From Panorpa germanica (taxonomy: Eukaryota > Arthropoda > Insecta > Mecoptera > Panorpidae): a stretch of DNA of 64,000 nucleotides. Position 1 is the first letter of the stretch. Each line of letters opens with the position of its first letter. Below are positions 12,861-25,222 of this stretch, one piece after another. The stretch is taken from NCBI GenBank assembly GCA_963678705.1, contig OY783205.1, positions 8,184,001 to 8,248,000 on the forward strand, given 5' to 3'. The notes below the pieces were generated by a model. It worked only from the letters and a program-made list of their open reading frames with translations, was not told the DNA's origin and did no database searches. The translations under genes were made by a program, and so were the position numbers.

Positions 12861-15800
12861 TGTATACTTCAAATTAAACATAATTCAAATGAGAAAGAAA
12901 GTATTAGTGAACCTTATCCAAAAATCGGGCAACAATCTTCAAAAATATATTCGAAAGCTCACGGGAATACCACTCAAAAAGTTGGTAGTAATAAATCAAA
13001 AAGAAATCTTAATACTGAAATTTTAAACGACAAAGATTCAGGACTTGTATAAAATGTAAATAATCTTCAAGAAAACGATGAAATTCAAAACGAAACTTGT
13101 TTGAAATTAGTTGAAAATGAACAGTCTTTTGGTAAATTGAACTATAGTTCAGAGATTTCTTCACCGCATATTAGGAATCAATCAAATTCGTCAGCAATTA
13201 CGATTGAAATGGAAAATAATACTGATAAATCTTTAGGAAATGAAAGTAAAGGAATTACTAAAATACTAAACATAGAAAGAAAAATTGAATCTGCTAACAA
13301 TGATCCTGGCGACAATATTTTGGAATGTAACGAAGTCTCAAATACTAAGACTCAATCAGAGTTGATTGTAGATGGAAATTTTTGTTCTGAAGAACAAGGT
13401 AAAGATGGAGAATATGCAACGCAAACTGATATCAATTACACGAATGTCGACAGTTTTTCAGATATGCCTCCATTAGTTCCAATTGTAGAAAAAAATAAAC
13501 TTACAAAAAGGAAGTGTCATCTTTTAAATATATCTCAATCAAATTTAGAAGATGATTCTTCTCCTTTAATTGTTCGTTTTCCAAAATATGATGCAGTATT
13601 TAAAAGACAAGTTGATTGGAGTGGTAATACTCCGCCTGTAGTTGATCCAATTTCAACGATAAGTCATCCAATTTCAAACCAATTATTTGCGCAAGAACAT
13701 GCAGTTTCCTCAGACTTTAACGTGGATGTATTTGGAATGGATCCTTTTCAAAAGCAAATAAATGATGGCAATATTAAAAGGCCAGTTATATCTACTGCTG
13801 GTAATTTTTAAAAGTCCACTTCTCTTCCACTTGACCACACTGCTTCCCTAAGTAGAACTTTGAGAGGTAGTAACATCTTTGCAAATAATTCAGAAAGTAG
13901 TAGTGCTTACCACAACGTTTTATTAGCGAATAATAAACCTGTTGTCAATGCCATTTCTAATGAGAAGCAAGGTGTTAGTGAGAATTCCTTGCAAAATAAT
14001 GGCGCTGTCAATGTAAAATATCTTGAAGGTGTTCAAGTAATGCAAGTTATTTATCGAGACAAAAATTCTCGACTACAAATGTCAGCAAGGTTGTTCCTAG
14101 AATCAACGAATTTTCATTGTATAGATATAGGAGCCGAACAGATCTCGTCTACTCGATGGGCCACAAATATTTTTAGAACTTCTTGGTGCAGTTTTTTTAA
14201 CAAAATTGCTTCTTCATGTACATAACATTCTAAAGCCAACATTGAATAATATTTAAGTATACGCCTTTACTGATTCTTCCGTTGTGTTGTCATGGCTGAA
14301 GGTCCCACCACATAAGCTTTGTTGGACAACATAATACCGAACTAACATTGCCTGAGCTTAACCAAGTAAAAATCAGTTCAAATCTGTGTACGGACAAACT
14401 TGTGTCAAACGTATACTCAACTCTACTGGAAAACCAGTCAAATTATTGTAAATTACTTCGTATTGTAGCTTACAGTAAGCGTTTTAGGTCACTAATAATA
14501 CCAGGTCATGATGTTAACGTCGCCTTTGGTCCACCAACATTCACAGAATTACTTGCCGCAGAGATATTTATTATTCGCTTAGCACAACAGGATCATTTTA
14601 GTAATGATAGAAATATCAAGCTCGGTCGTCAATTCCGCACCATATTAATCTCTCTATCTCCATGTCTTGATAACAATGGGCTATTAGTTATCGGCGGACG
14701 TCTCGAAAATTCATAGTTAACCTCTGCAGCAAAACACCCATATCTATTGCCAAAGCATAACCATTTAACGAACTTACTAATATTACATTACCATAAACTA
14801 TATTTACATGTAGGGCTCAATAGGTTACATTAACTTTTACGATCTAAATTCTGGATAATATCCGCCAGAAGTAAAATTGAAAAAGTCTTACGACTATGCA
14901 CTATTTGCACAAAATTACGAGCAACTACATCTACTCCTGTCATGGGTGACTTACCAGCTGCTAGAGTCACATACCATAGACCATTTTTACATGTTGGTAT
15001 TGATTTTGCTGGACCCTTTTCCAATAAGGAACCTCGCATCCGAAATGCTCATATATCAAAAGTATATTTGTGTCTTTTTATATGTATGTCCATAAAAGCT
15101 GTTTACCTCGAAGTTACTTCTGGAATCTCTTCTGACTTATTTCTCGCATCATTCGATCGGTTTACATCACGACGAGGCCTATGCTCTGATATTTACACTG
15201 ATTGCGGCAGTTTTCATTGGTGCAAACCGATATTTAAAAGAAGTCAAAACATGTGTGCAAATTAAGTCTTCATTAGAAGGGATAAATGGCATTTTAACCC
15301 TCCTCACAGTCCAAATTTTGGTGGACTCTAGGAAAGTGGAGTTAAAAGTGCCAAATATCATCCCAAACGAGTAATTGGTACACGACCACTTACATTTGAA
15401 GAACTCACAACAATTTTTGCCAGAATAAAAGCAATTATGAACATTCGCCTTTCAGTACATTTGCCTGCATCACCAGATGATCCACTTTCCTTATCTCCTA
15501 GTCACTTTCTTATTGGTTCGTCATTATGTCTTCCTCCTGAGGAAATTCTGTTAAATAGAAACTCAAATCATTTACAGCGTTGGGAATTAATCAAACAAAT
15601 TAGACAGGATTTTGCAAATAGATGAATCCGAGAATATCTCAATACTCTACACCAACGACACAAATGGCAAATTGTCTCTGACAATTTAAAATTGGATGAC
15701 CTTGTATGAATAAAGTATAATAATATTTCACCATTCGAATGGCCATTGGCACGTGTCCAGGAAACTCATCCAGGTCCTGACGGTCATGTTCGTGTTGTTA

Positions 15801-15877
15801 CATTAAAAACCGCTCATAACATTTATAAACGACTAGTATCGAAGCTAATCAAATTAAATTTTGAAATTCTTACATAA
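12861..15877 (+). repeat. Array monomer M6, long type (L), 3017 bp
   Basis: Counterpart of M3. A T-to-A change creates TAA at about 13809-13811 and splits the unknown ORF into 13101-13811 and 13860-14225. Integrase fragments are at 14348-14716 and 14942-15265, and the C-terminal fragment at 15437-15625. M4+M5+M6 (7581 bp) form the second S-L-L unit. Confidence 0.9.
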
Positions 15878-18800
15878 TGTATACTTCAAATTAAACATAA
15901 TTCAAATGAGAAAGAAAGTATTAGTGAACCTTATCCAAAAATCGGGCAACAATCTTCAAAAATATATTCGAAAGCTCACGGGAATACCACTCAAAAAGTT
16001 GGTAGTAATAAATCAAAAAGAAATCTTAATACTGAAATTTTAAACGACAAAGATTCAGGACTTGTATAAAATGTAAATAATCTTCAAGAAAACGATGAAA
16101 TTCAAAACGAAACTTGTTTGAAATTAGTTGAAAATGAACAGTCTTTTGGTAAATTGAACTATAGTTCAGAGATTTCTTCACCGCATATTAGGAATCAATC
16201 AAATTCGTCAGCAATTACGATTGAAATGGAAAATAATACTGATAAATCTTTAGGAAATGAAAGTAAAGGAATTACTAAAATACTAAACATAGAAAGAAAA
16301 ATTGAATCTGCTAACAATGATCCTGGCGACAATATTTTGGAATGTAACGAAGTCTCAAATACTAAGACTCAATCAGAGTTGATTGTAGATGGAAATTTTT
16401 GTTCTGAAGAACAAGGTAAAGATGGAGAATATGCAACGCAAACTGATATCAATTACACGAATGTCGACAGTTTTTCAGATATGCCTCCATTAGTTCCAAT
16501 TGTAGAAAAAAATAAACTTACAAAAAGGAAGTGTCATCTTTTAAATATATCTCAATCAAATTTAGAAGATGATTCTTCTCCTTTAATTGTTCGTTTTCCA
16601 AAATATGATGCAGTATTTAAAAGACAAGTTGATTGGAGTGGTAATACTCCGCCTGTAGTTGATCCAATTTCAACGATAAGTCATCCAATTTCAAACCAAT
16701 TATTTGCGCAAGAACATGCAGTTTCCTCAGACTTTAACGTGGATGTATTTGGAATGGATCCTTTTCAAAAGCAAATAAATGATGGCAATATTAAAAGGCA
16801 AGTTATATCTACTGCTGGTAATTTTTATAAGTCCACTTCTCTTCCACTTGACCACACTGCTTCCCTAAGTAGAACTTTGAGAGGTAGTAACATCTTTGCA
16901 AATAATTCAGAAAGTAGTAGTGCTTACCACAACGTTTTATTAGCGAATAATAAACCTGTTGTCAATGCCATTTCTAATGAGAAGCAAGGTGTTAGTGAGA
17001 ATTCCTTGCAAAATAATGGCGCTGTCAATGTAAAATATCTTGAAGGTGTTCAAGTAATGCAAGTTATTTATCGAGACAAAAATTCTCGACTACAAATGTC
17101 AGCAAGGTTGTTCCTAGAATCAACGAATTTTCATTGTATAGATATAGGAGCCGAACAGATCTCGTCTACTCGATGGGCCACAAATATTTTTAGAACTTCT
17201 TGGTGCAGTTTTTTTAACAAAATTGCTTCTTCATGTACATAACATTCTAAAGCCAACATTGAATAATATTTAAGTATACGCCTTTACTGATTCTTCCGTT
17301 GTGTTGTCATGGCTGAAGGTCCCACCACATAAGCTTTGTTGGACAACATAATACCGAACTAACATTGCCTGAGCTTAACCAAGTAAAAATCAGTTCAAAT
17401 CTGTGTACGGACAAACTTGTGTCAAACGTATACTCAACTCTACTGGAAAACCAGTCAAATTATTGTAAATTACTTCGTATTGTAGCTTACAGTAAGCGTT
17501 TTAGGTCACTAATAATACCAGGTCATGATGTTAACGTCGCCTTTGGTCCACCAACATTCACAGAATTACTTGCCGCAGAGATATTTATTATTCGCTTAGC
17601 ACAACAGGATCATTTTAGTAACGATATTAGAAATATCAAGCTCGGTCGTCAATTCCGCACCATATTATTCTCTCTATCTCCATGTCTCGATCACAATGGG
17701 CTATTAGTTGTCGGCGGACGTCTCGAAAATTCAGAGTTAACCTCTGCAGCAAAACACCCATATCTATTGCCAAAGCATAACCATTTAACGAACTTACTAA
17801 TATTACATTACCAGAAACTATATTTACATGTGGAGCTCAATACGTTACATTATCTTCTACGATCTAAATTCTGGATAATATCCGCCAGAAGTAAAATTCG
17901 ACAAATCTTACGACTATGCACTATTTGCACAAAATTACGAGCAACTACATCTACTCCTGTCATGGGTGACTTACCAGCTGCTAGAGTCACATACCATCGA
18001 CCATTTTTACATGTTGGTATTGATTTTGCTGGACCCTTTTCCAATAAGGAACCTCGCATCCCAAATGCTCATATATCAAAAGTATATTTGTGTCTTTTTA
18101 TATGTATGTCCATAAAAGCTGTTCACCTCGAAGTTACTTCTGGAATCTCTTCTGACTTATTTCTCGCATCATTCGATCGGTTTACATCACGACGAGGCCT
18201 ATGCTCTGATATTTATACTGATTGCGGCAGTTTTCATTAGTGCAAACCGATATTTAAAAGAAGTCAAAACATGTGTGCAAATTAAGTCTTCATTAGAGGG
18301 GATAAATGGCATTTTAACCCTCCTTACAGTCCAAATTTTAGGGGACTCTAGGAAAGTGGAGTTAAAAGTGGTAAATATCATCCCCAACGAGTAATTGGTA
18401 CACGACCACTTACATTTAAAGAACTCACAATATGTTTTGCCAGAATAGAAGCAATTACGAACAGTCGCCTTTCAGTTCATTTGCCTGCATCACCAGATGA
18501 TCCACATCCCTTATCTCCTAGTCACTTTCTTATTGGTTCGTCATTATGTCTTCCCTCTAAGGAAATTTTGTTAGATAGAAACTTAAATCATTTACAGCGT
18601 TAAGAAATAATCAAACAAATTAGACAGGATTTTGCAAATAGATGGATCCGAGAAGATCTCAATACTCTACACCAACGACACAAATGGCAAATTGTGTCTG
18701 ACAATTTAAAATTGGATGACCTTGTATGAATAAAGGATAATAATATTTCACCATTCGAATGGCCATTGGCACGTGTCCGGGAAACTCATCCAGGTCCTAA

Positions 18801-18897
18801 CGGTCATGTTCGTGTTGTTACATTAAAAACCGCTCATAACATTTATAAACGACCAGTATCGAAGCTAATCAAATTAAATTTTGAAATTCTTGCATAA
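15878..18897 (+). repeat. Array monomer M7, long type (L), 3020 bp
   Basis: Has an uninterrupted unknown ORF (16118-17242) and one of the longest integrase frames in the left half of the array (17365-18240). The DUF5641-like region carries stops, including TGA in the DLVW segment near 18727. Confidence 0.9.
17365..18240 (+). pseudogene. BEL/Pao integrase fragment, 291 codons (M7)
   Basis: This open stretch opens at TTG and covers the BEL/Pao integrase from the pre-integrase linker through the zinc-binding module (KHNHL with a downstream CTIC) and into the catalytic core: first Asp in VGIDFAGPF, second Asp in YTDCGSFH. It ends at a TAG right after SFH where other copies have TGG. The third catalytic residue lies beyond a frame change and the array-wide TAG, so the DDE triad is never complete. 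It resembles pol products that insert retroelement cDNA, but is dead here. The domain call is firm; the absence of function is an inference from the breaks. Confidence 0.8.
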
Positions 18898-21710
18898 TGT
18901 ATACTTCAAATTAAAAATAATTCAAATGAGAAAGAAAGTATTAGTGAACCTTATCTAAAAATCGGGAAACAATCTTCAAAAATATATTCGAAAGCTCACG
19001 GGAATACCACTCAAAAAGTTGGTAGTAATAAATCAAAAAGAAATCTTAATACTGAAATTTTAAACGACAAAGATTCAGGACTTGTATAAAATGTAACTAA
19101 TCTTCAAGAAAACGATGAAATTCAAAACGAAACTTGTTTGAAATTAGTTGAAAATGAACAGTCTTTTGGTAAATTGAACTATAGTTCAGAGATTTCTTCA
19201 CCGCATATTAGGAATCAATCAAATTCGTCAGCAATTACGATTGAAATGGAAAATAATACTGATAAATCTTTAGGAAATGAAAGTAAAGGAATTACTAAAA
19301 TACTAAACATAGAAAGAAAAATTGAATCTGCTAACAATGATCCTGGCGACAATATTTTGGAATGTAACGAAGTCTCAAATACTAAGACTCAATCAGAGTT
19401 GATTGTTGATGGAAATTTTTGTTCTAAAGAACAAGGAAAAGATGGAGAATGTGCAACGCAAACTGATATCAATTACACGAATGTCGACAGTTTTTCAGAT
19501 ATGCCTCCATTAGTTCCAATTTTAGAAAAAAATAAACTTACAAAAAGGAAGTGTCATCTTTTAAATATATCTCAATCAAATTTAGAAGATGATTCTTCTC
19601 CTTTAATTGTTCGTTTTCCAAAATATGATGCAGTATTTAAAAGACAAGTTGATTGGAGTGGTAAGACTCCGCCTGTAGTTGATCCAATTTCAACGATAAG
19701 TCATCCAATTTCAAACCAATTATTTGCGCCAGAACATGCAGTTTCCTCAGACTTTAACATGGATGTATTTGGAATAGATCCTTTACAAAAGCAAATAAAT
19801 GATGGCAATATTAAGAGGCAAGTTATATCTACTAATGGTAATTTTTATAAGTCCACTTCTCTTTCACTTGACAACACTGCTTCCCTAAGTAGAATTTGGA
19901 TAAGTAGTGACATCTTTGCAAATAATTCAGAAAGTAGTAGTGCTTACCACTACGTTTTAATAGCGAATAATAAACCTGTTGTCAATGCCATTTCTTATGA
20001 GAGGCAAGGTGTTAGTGAGAATTCCTTGCAAAATAATGGCGCTGTCAATGTAAAATATCTTGAAGGTGTTCAAGTAATGCAAGTTGTTTATCGAGACAAA
20101 AATTCTCGACTACAAATGTCAGCAAGGTTGTTCCTAGAATCTACGTATTTTCATTGTATAGATATAGGAACCGAACAGATCTCGTCTACTCGATGGGTTA
20201 CAAATATTTTTAGAACTTCTTGGTGCAGCTTTTTAACACAATTGCTTCTTCATGTACATAACATTCTAATGCCAAAATTGAATAATATTCAAGTATACGC
20301 CTTTACTGATTCTTCCGTTGTGTTGTCATGGCTGAAGGTCCCACCACATAAGCTTTGTTGGACAACATAATACCGAACTAACATTGCCTGAGCTTAAACA
20401 AGTAAAAATCAGTTCAAATCTGTGTACGGACAAACTTGTGTCAAATGTATTCTTAACTCTACTGGAAAACCAGTCAAATTATTGTAAATTACTTCGTATT
20501 GTAGCTTACAGTAAGCGTTTTAGGTCACTTATAATGCCAGGTCATGATGTTTACGTCGCCTTTGGTCCACCAACTTTCACAGAATAACTTGCCGCAGAGA
20601 TATTTATTATTCGCTTAGCACAACAGGATCATGTTAGTGATGATATTAGAAATATCAAGCTCGGTCGTCAATTCCGCACCATAATAATCTCTCTATCTCC
20701 ATGTCTTGATCACAATGGGCTATTAGTTGTAGGCGGACGTCTCGAAAATTCAGAGTTAACCTCTGCAGCAAAACACCCATATCTATTGCCTAAGCATAAC
20801 CATTTAACGAACTTACTAATATTACATTACCATAAACTATATTTACATGTGGGGTTAAATACGTTACATTATCTTTTACGATCTAAATTCTGGATAATAT
20901 CCGCCAGAAGTAAAATTCGACAATTCTTACGACTATGCACTATTTGCACAAAATTACGAGCAACTACATCTTTTCCTGTCATGGGTGACTTACCAGCTGC
21001 TAGATTCACATATTATCGACCATTTTTACTAATTGCGGCAGTTTTCATTGGTGCAAACCGATATTTAAAAGAAGTCAAAACATGTGTGCAAATTAAGTCT
21101 GCATTAGAGGGGTTATATGGCATTTTAACCCTCCTTACAGTCCAAATTTTGGTGGACTCTAGGAAAGTGGAGTTAAAAGTGCCAAATTACATCTCCCAAC
21201 GAGTAATTGGTACACGACCACTTACATTTGAAAAACTCACAACAATTTTTGCCAGAATAGAAGCAATTATGAACAGTCGCCTTTTAGTACATTTGCCTGC
21301 ATCACCAGATGATCCACATTCCTTATCCTCCTAGTCACTTTCTTATTGGTTCGTCATTATGTCTTCCTCCTGAGGAAATTCTGTTAAATAGAAACTTAAA
21401 TCATTTAAAGCGTTAGGAATTAATCAAACAAATTAGACAGGATTTTGCAAATAGATGGATCCGAGAATATCTCAATACTCTACACCAACGACACAAATGG
21501 CAATCTGTCTCTGACAATTTAAAATTGGATGACCTTGTATGGATAAAGGATAACAATATTTCACCATTCGAATGGCCATTGGCACGTGTCCAGAAAACTC
21601 ATCCAAGTCCTGACGGTCATGTTCGTGTTGTTACAATAAAAACCGCTCATGGCATTTATAAACGATTAGCATCGAAGCTAATTAAATTAAATTTTAAAAT
21701 TCTTGCATAA
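18898..21710 (+). repeat. Array monomer M8, long type with integrase-core deletion, 2813 bp
   Basis: Shorter by about 205 bp because sequence is lost at about 21030, joining the segment before the first catalytic Asp to the segment after the second. It carries the 410-codon ORF at 19138-20370. Integrase pieces are at 20384-20587 (ending in TAA) and 20786-21334, and the DUF5641-like end at 21525-21710. Confidence 0.88.
19138..20370 (+). pseudogene. 410-codon unknown ORF continuing in frame into RNase H (M8)
   Basis: The only copy in which the unknown ORF reads straight into the RNase H fragment. At about 20227-20240 the run of T is shorter than in other monomers, and the frame continues through LTQLLLHVHNILM, VYAFTDSSVVLSWL and ends with LCWTT and a stop at 20368-20370. 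The Asp of TDSSVVLSW is a BEL/Pao RNase H hallmark. This may be the older arrangement from which the T7 and T8 frames derive, or a chance restoration. RNase H is incomplete: the sequence after LCWTT that normally continues the domain is missing. Confidence 0.6.
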
Positions 21711-21751
21711 TGTATACTTCAAATTAAACATAATTCAAATAAGAAAGAAAG

Positions 21752-21905
21752 TGTTATTTTGAATTAAACATTATTCCAATTCGGACTACAGTCTATGGTA
21801 GTATAAAAATAATTTGTAACACTAGCGCCATCTGCCATTGTAAATGTCAACCTAAGTTTGTAATAATAAAACAGTCTCTGCTAAACCGCTTCACGAGTTT
21901 CATAA
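21752..21905 (+). repeat. copia 5' LTR (154 bp)
   Basis: It starts TGTTATTTTG and ends CATAA. It differs from the 3' LTR only at an A/T in the GTAAATG segment and at the penultimate base. It is short for a copia-type LTR. Two differences in 154 bp point to recent insertion. An AATAAA-type signal is present (AATAATAAAAC near 21860). Confidence 0.9.
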
Positions 21906-21919
21906 GGTTATGGGCCCAG
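21906..21919 (+). promoter_or_regulatory. Primer binding site: initiator tRNA-Met anticodon arm
   Basis: GGTTATGGGCCCAG lies directly after the 5' LTR. It is complementary to the anticodon stem-loop of eukaryotic initiator tRNA-Met (CTGGGCCCATAACC). Drosophila copia is primed by a fragment of this tRNA cut in the anticodon loop, so this internal-tRNA site supports a copia-like half-tRNA priming mode. Confidence 0.85.
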
Positions 21920-21993
21920 ACCCGCATAAAAAAAATAAAAAAAAAATTTAAAAAAATAAAAATAGTTAGTGATCTTTGTACAGCACAGTGATA

Positions 21994-22791
21994 ATGGCAG
22001 GAAATTATTCTATGAATGTCCTAAAGCTCAAAGGAAGGGACAATTACGATGATTGGGCGTTCGCAGTGGAAAATTTCCTCATTCTCGAAGGCATTGACAT
22101 TAGCAACAGCGAAGGATTAAGCGCGCAAGATAACAAGAAGGCTAAAGCTAAGATGGTGATGACCATTGATCCATCATTATATGTACACATCAAGAGTGAA
22201 ACTACGGTGCATAGCTTATGGAAAAAGTTGAAGTCGTTATTCGACGATTCTGGCTTCACCCGCCGCATCAGCCTACTTAGAAACTTGATCTCCATTCGTC
22301 TTGACAGTTGCGACTCAATGACCGCGTACGTGACACAGTTAGTGGATACGGCACAAAAGCTAAAGGGCACAGGCTTTGAAATCAACTATGAGTGGATAGG
22401 GTCCCTCCTGTTGGCCGGATTGCCAGAAAAGTACGCGCCTATGATTATGGCCATTGATCACTCGGAGATGAACATTAGTGCAGACGCTATAAAGACAAAA
22501 CTATTGGATATGAGTGCAGATTCTGAAATTACAAAGTCCGAGGGTGCTTTTATTGCCAAAAGTGCACATCATCAAAACGCATGCCATAAAAGCAAAGAAA
22601 AAGCAAATGGCGGCGGTCAAGGTTACGTCAGTGAAACTAACAAGCCGGGAAAAAATGTCAAGTGTTATAAGTGCAAAAGAACTGGTCACTATAAAAATCA
22701 GTGCCGATCTTATAATACGAATGCGAGTACACATAACGAAAAACAAATGAACGCATTCAGTGCAATGTTTTTGACTGGTGAATTTTTTTGA
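21994..22791 (+). pseudogene. copia gag (part of gag-pol)
   Basis: Nucleocapsid/capsid part of the copia polyprotein. I chose ATG 21994, with A at -3 and G at +4, because the frame upstream opens only at a TTG. Early landmarks are LKGRDNYDDWAFAVENFL and the copia Gag-type SLWKKLKSLFDDSG region. A single CCHC knuckle, C-x2-C-x4-H-x4-C (CYKCKRTGHYKNQC), lies near residues 230-245. The frame ends in TGA directly after a run of seven T, where the protease frame begins in the +1 frame. Copia gag and pol normally share one frame, so I read this as a one-base length change, although a programmed shift cannot be excluded from sequence alone. Confidence 0.88.
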
Positions 22792-23767
22792 CAAAGACTG
22801 GTATGTGGACTCGGGCGCAAGCACTTATTTGATATCCGAATCAAACAAAAGTTTGTTGATAAATATTTTGTACAATACAGAAACTCGAGACATTGTAGTG
22901 GCAAATAAAGAAAGAGTGCCGGTTTTATGTTCTGGAGATCTGCAGATAACAACATGTGTTGGAGATTCAGAGTTTAACATAAAAGTAAACAATGTTTTGT
23001 GCATACATAACCTAACAACAAACCTGCTATCCGTGAGCAAGATCATAGCCAGTGGCAACAGAGTCATTTTCAACAAAAATATGTGTCACATTTACAATCA
23101 GCAAAACGATTGTATTGGAGAAGCAAACCAAGTGAATGGTGTGTACAAGTTGAACATTGTAAAGTCGGAAGAGCTTCTAGGAGCAATGGCAGTAACTTCC
23201 AGCAAGACTTGCCATCGGCGTCTTGGCCACATTAACAAAAGTGACCTGAACGTCATGAGAAATGGTGCTGTGGAGGGCTTAAATTTCCAAGATAAGGCAG
23301 AATTTGACAAAAGTAATTGCACAGTTTGCTGCGAGGGAAAGCAAACTAGACTCCCCTTTCCCACCAGCTTGTCGAGAAGCAAGGAGGTGTTGAATCTGGT
23401 ACATGCAGACCTGTGTGGGCCTATGGAAACTAAGTCGCTCGGTATGGCCAAATGCTTTCTATTATTCGTGGATGATTACAGTCGAATAGCACACGTGTAC
23501 TTTCTCAAATCTAAAGATGAGACATTCACCTACTTCAAGCAGTACAAAAACTTAGTGGAAAATCAGAAATCAACAAAAACAAAGATTTTAAGAACTGATA
23601 ACGGAGGTGAATTTTGTTCAGCAGTTATGGAGAATTATATGAAACAGTGTGGCATAGTACATCAGAAAACAAACCCATATACCCCTCAACAAAATGGGCT
23701 TTGTGAAAGATACAATAGATCTGTAGTAGAAAAAGCCAGATGCCTGCTATCAGATGCCAAATTTTAA
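22778..23767 (+). pseudogene. copia protease and integrase N-terminal half
   Basis: It starts in the gag overlap with no ATG. The protease signature YVDSGAS is at its beginning. The integrase zinc module follows (H-x3-H of HRRLGHIN and C-x2-C of CTVCCEGK), then the core with first Asp in HADLCGP, second Asp in RTDNGGEF and Glu in NGLCERYNR. All three catalytic residues are present. The frame is ended by TAA 23765-23767 after DAKF; the same frame resumes at once with KKLWAEAVH, so this is a single nonsense codon, not a domain boundary. Confidence 0.92.
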
Positions 23768-25222
23768 AAAAAGTTATGGGCAGAAGCAGTTCATACTGCA
23801 GTATACTTAAAAAACAGATCTCCTGCAGCAGGAATTCATCAGAAAACTCCACTTGAATTATGGATGGGATATAAGCCAGATGTGAGCCATATCCGAGTCT
23901 TCGGCAGCATAGCCATGACACACATCCCGAAGGAAAGACGTCTTAAATGGGATAAGAAGGCAAAGAAACTTTTTCTTGTTGGTTATGCTGACAACACTAA
24001 AGGCTATAGGCTATATGATCCCATAACAAAAACAGTGACAGTTGCAAGGGACGTCATAATAATGGAAAAGGAGTGTGACAGTATGACATCTCAGATTACT
24101 ATACAAGACAAGAGTGACATACAGGTTTCAGTGGAAAAAAAACAGTCAGAAAATGTTCAGGATTTATCAAGTCAAGAAGCTGAAAGTGATGAGCAGATTG
24201 ATGAACATGACGAAACCTATGTTCCAGTAGAAGAGTTGAGTGACTCGGAGGACAGCTACCATGAGTCAATGACAGTGATGTCAGAAGACAGAGAGGCTAG
24301 TTCTCAGCAACAAAACACTGAAATGTCACAGAAACGTACTCGAAAGAAACCAGATTATTATGGCTATGCAAACTTATGTGTTATGGAGGACTTCTCTGAA
24401 GAAGAAATAACCCTGAATGACGCCGGGACTGGACCAGAAAAGGAGCAGTGGCAGAAAGCAATCAGAGAAGAATTGCAATCATTCAGTGACCAAGATGCGT
24501 GGGAGTTAGTGGACAGACCAGTGAATAAGACAGTTGTGAAGTGCAAGTGGGTATTTAAAAGAAAGCTCAATAGTGAAAGTGAAGTGCGGTACAGAGCGAG
24601 GCTAGTTGCGAAGGGATTCAGTCAGAAGAAAGGTACAGACTTTAAGGAAACCTTCTCACCAGTTCTCAGATATTCCACTTTGAGGTTATTATTTGCACTA
24701 AGTGTCGACCAAAACTTAGATATTGTTCACCTTGATGTCCCTACTGCATTTCTGAATGGTCTGTTAAATGAGACTATTTTCATGGAAATACCAGCTTGTT
24801 CATACTTTGCTAATTGTGAGAATAAAGTCTTGAAACTCAAAAATGCGATATATGGACTAAAACAGTCTGCCAGAGCTTGGTACCAAAGAGTTGAGGAATT
24901 ATTGCTAGAATTAGGGTATACCAAGTCTCAGTATGAGCCGTGTTTATTTATGAAATGTGATGGAAATATCAAAGTTTATATTGCTCTGTTGGTTGATGAT
25001 TTTTTTGTCTTTTATAAAAGTAAGGAAACTTGTGAGAACTTGAAAAGTGAATTAAAAGCAAAATTTAACATAAAAGATCTAGGCCAAATCAAAAAATGTC
25101 TTGGTATGAATGTAACAGTAAATAATGACTCTATTTCTATTGATCAGAAGGACTTTGTTGATACAATTTTGAAAAGATTTAATATGTATAACAGTAAGAG
25201 TTCAAACACACATGGAAAATAA
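23768..25222 (+). pseudogene. copia integrase C-terminus and reverse transcriptase
   Basis: It continues the frame interrupted by the TAA just upstream. The integrase end is LELWMGYKPDVSHIRVFG. After an acidic Glu/Ser/Asp-rich linker comes the copia RT: KCKWVFKRKLN, YRARLVAKGFSQKKG, the LDVPTAFLNG segment (usual catalytic Asp, with DVPTAF where many copies have DVKTAF), YGLKQSARAWY and the catalytic LLVDDFFVF. The frame ends at TAA near 25220 following a CA-rich stretch; the next part continues in the +1 frame. Confidence 0.92.

Noticed and set aside
22044-22385. Minus-strand frames inside the copia gag and pol (also 22501-22824, 23098-23451, 23625-23921)
   Set aside because: Antisense to clear copia domains, no recognisable motifs.
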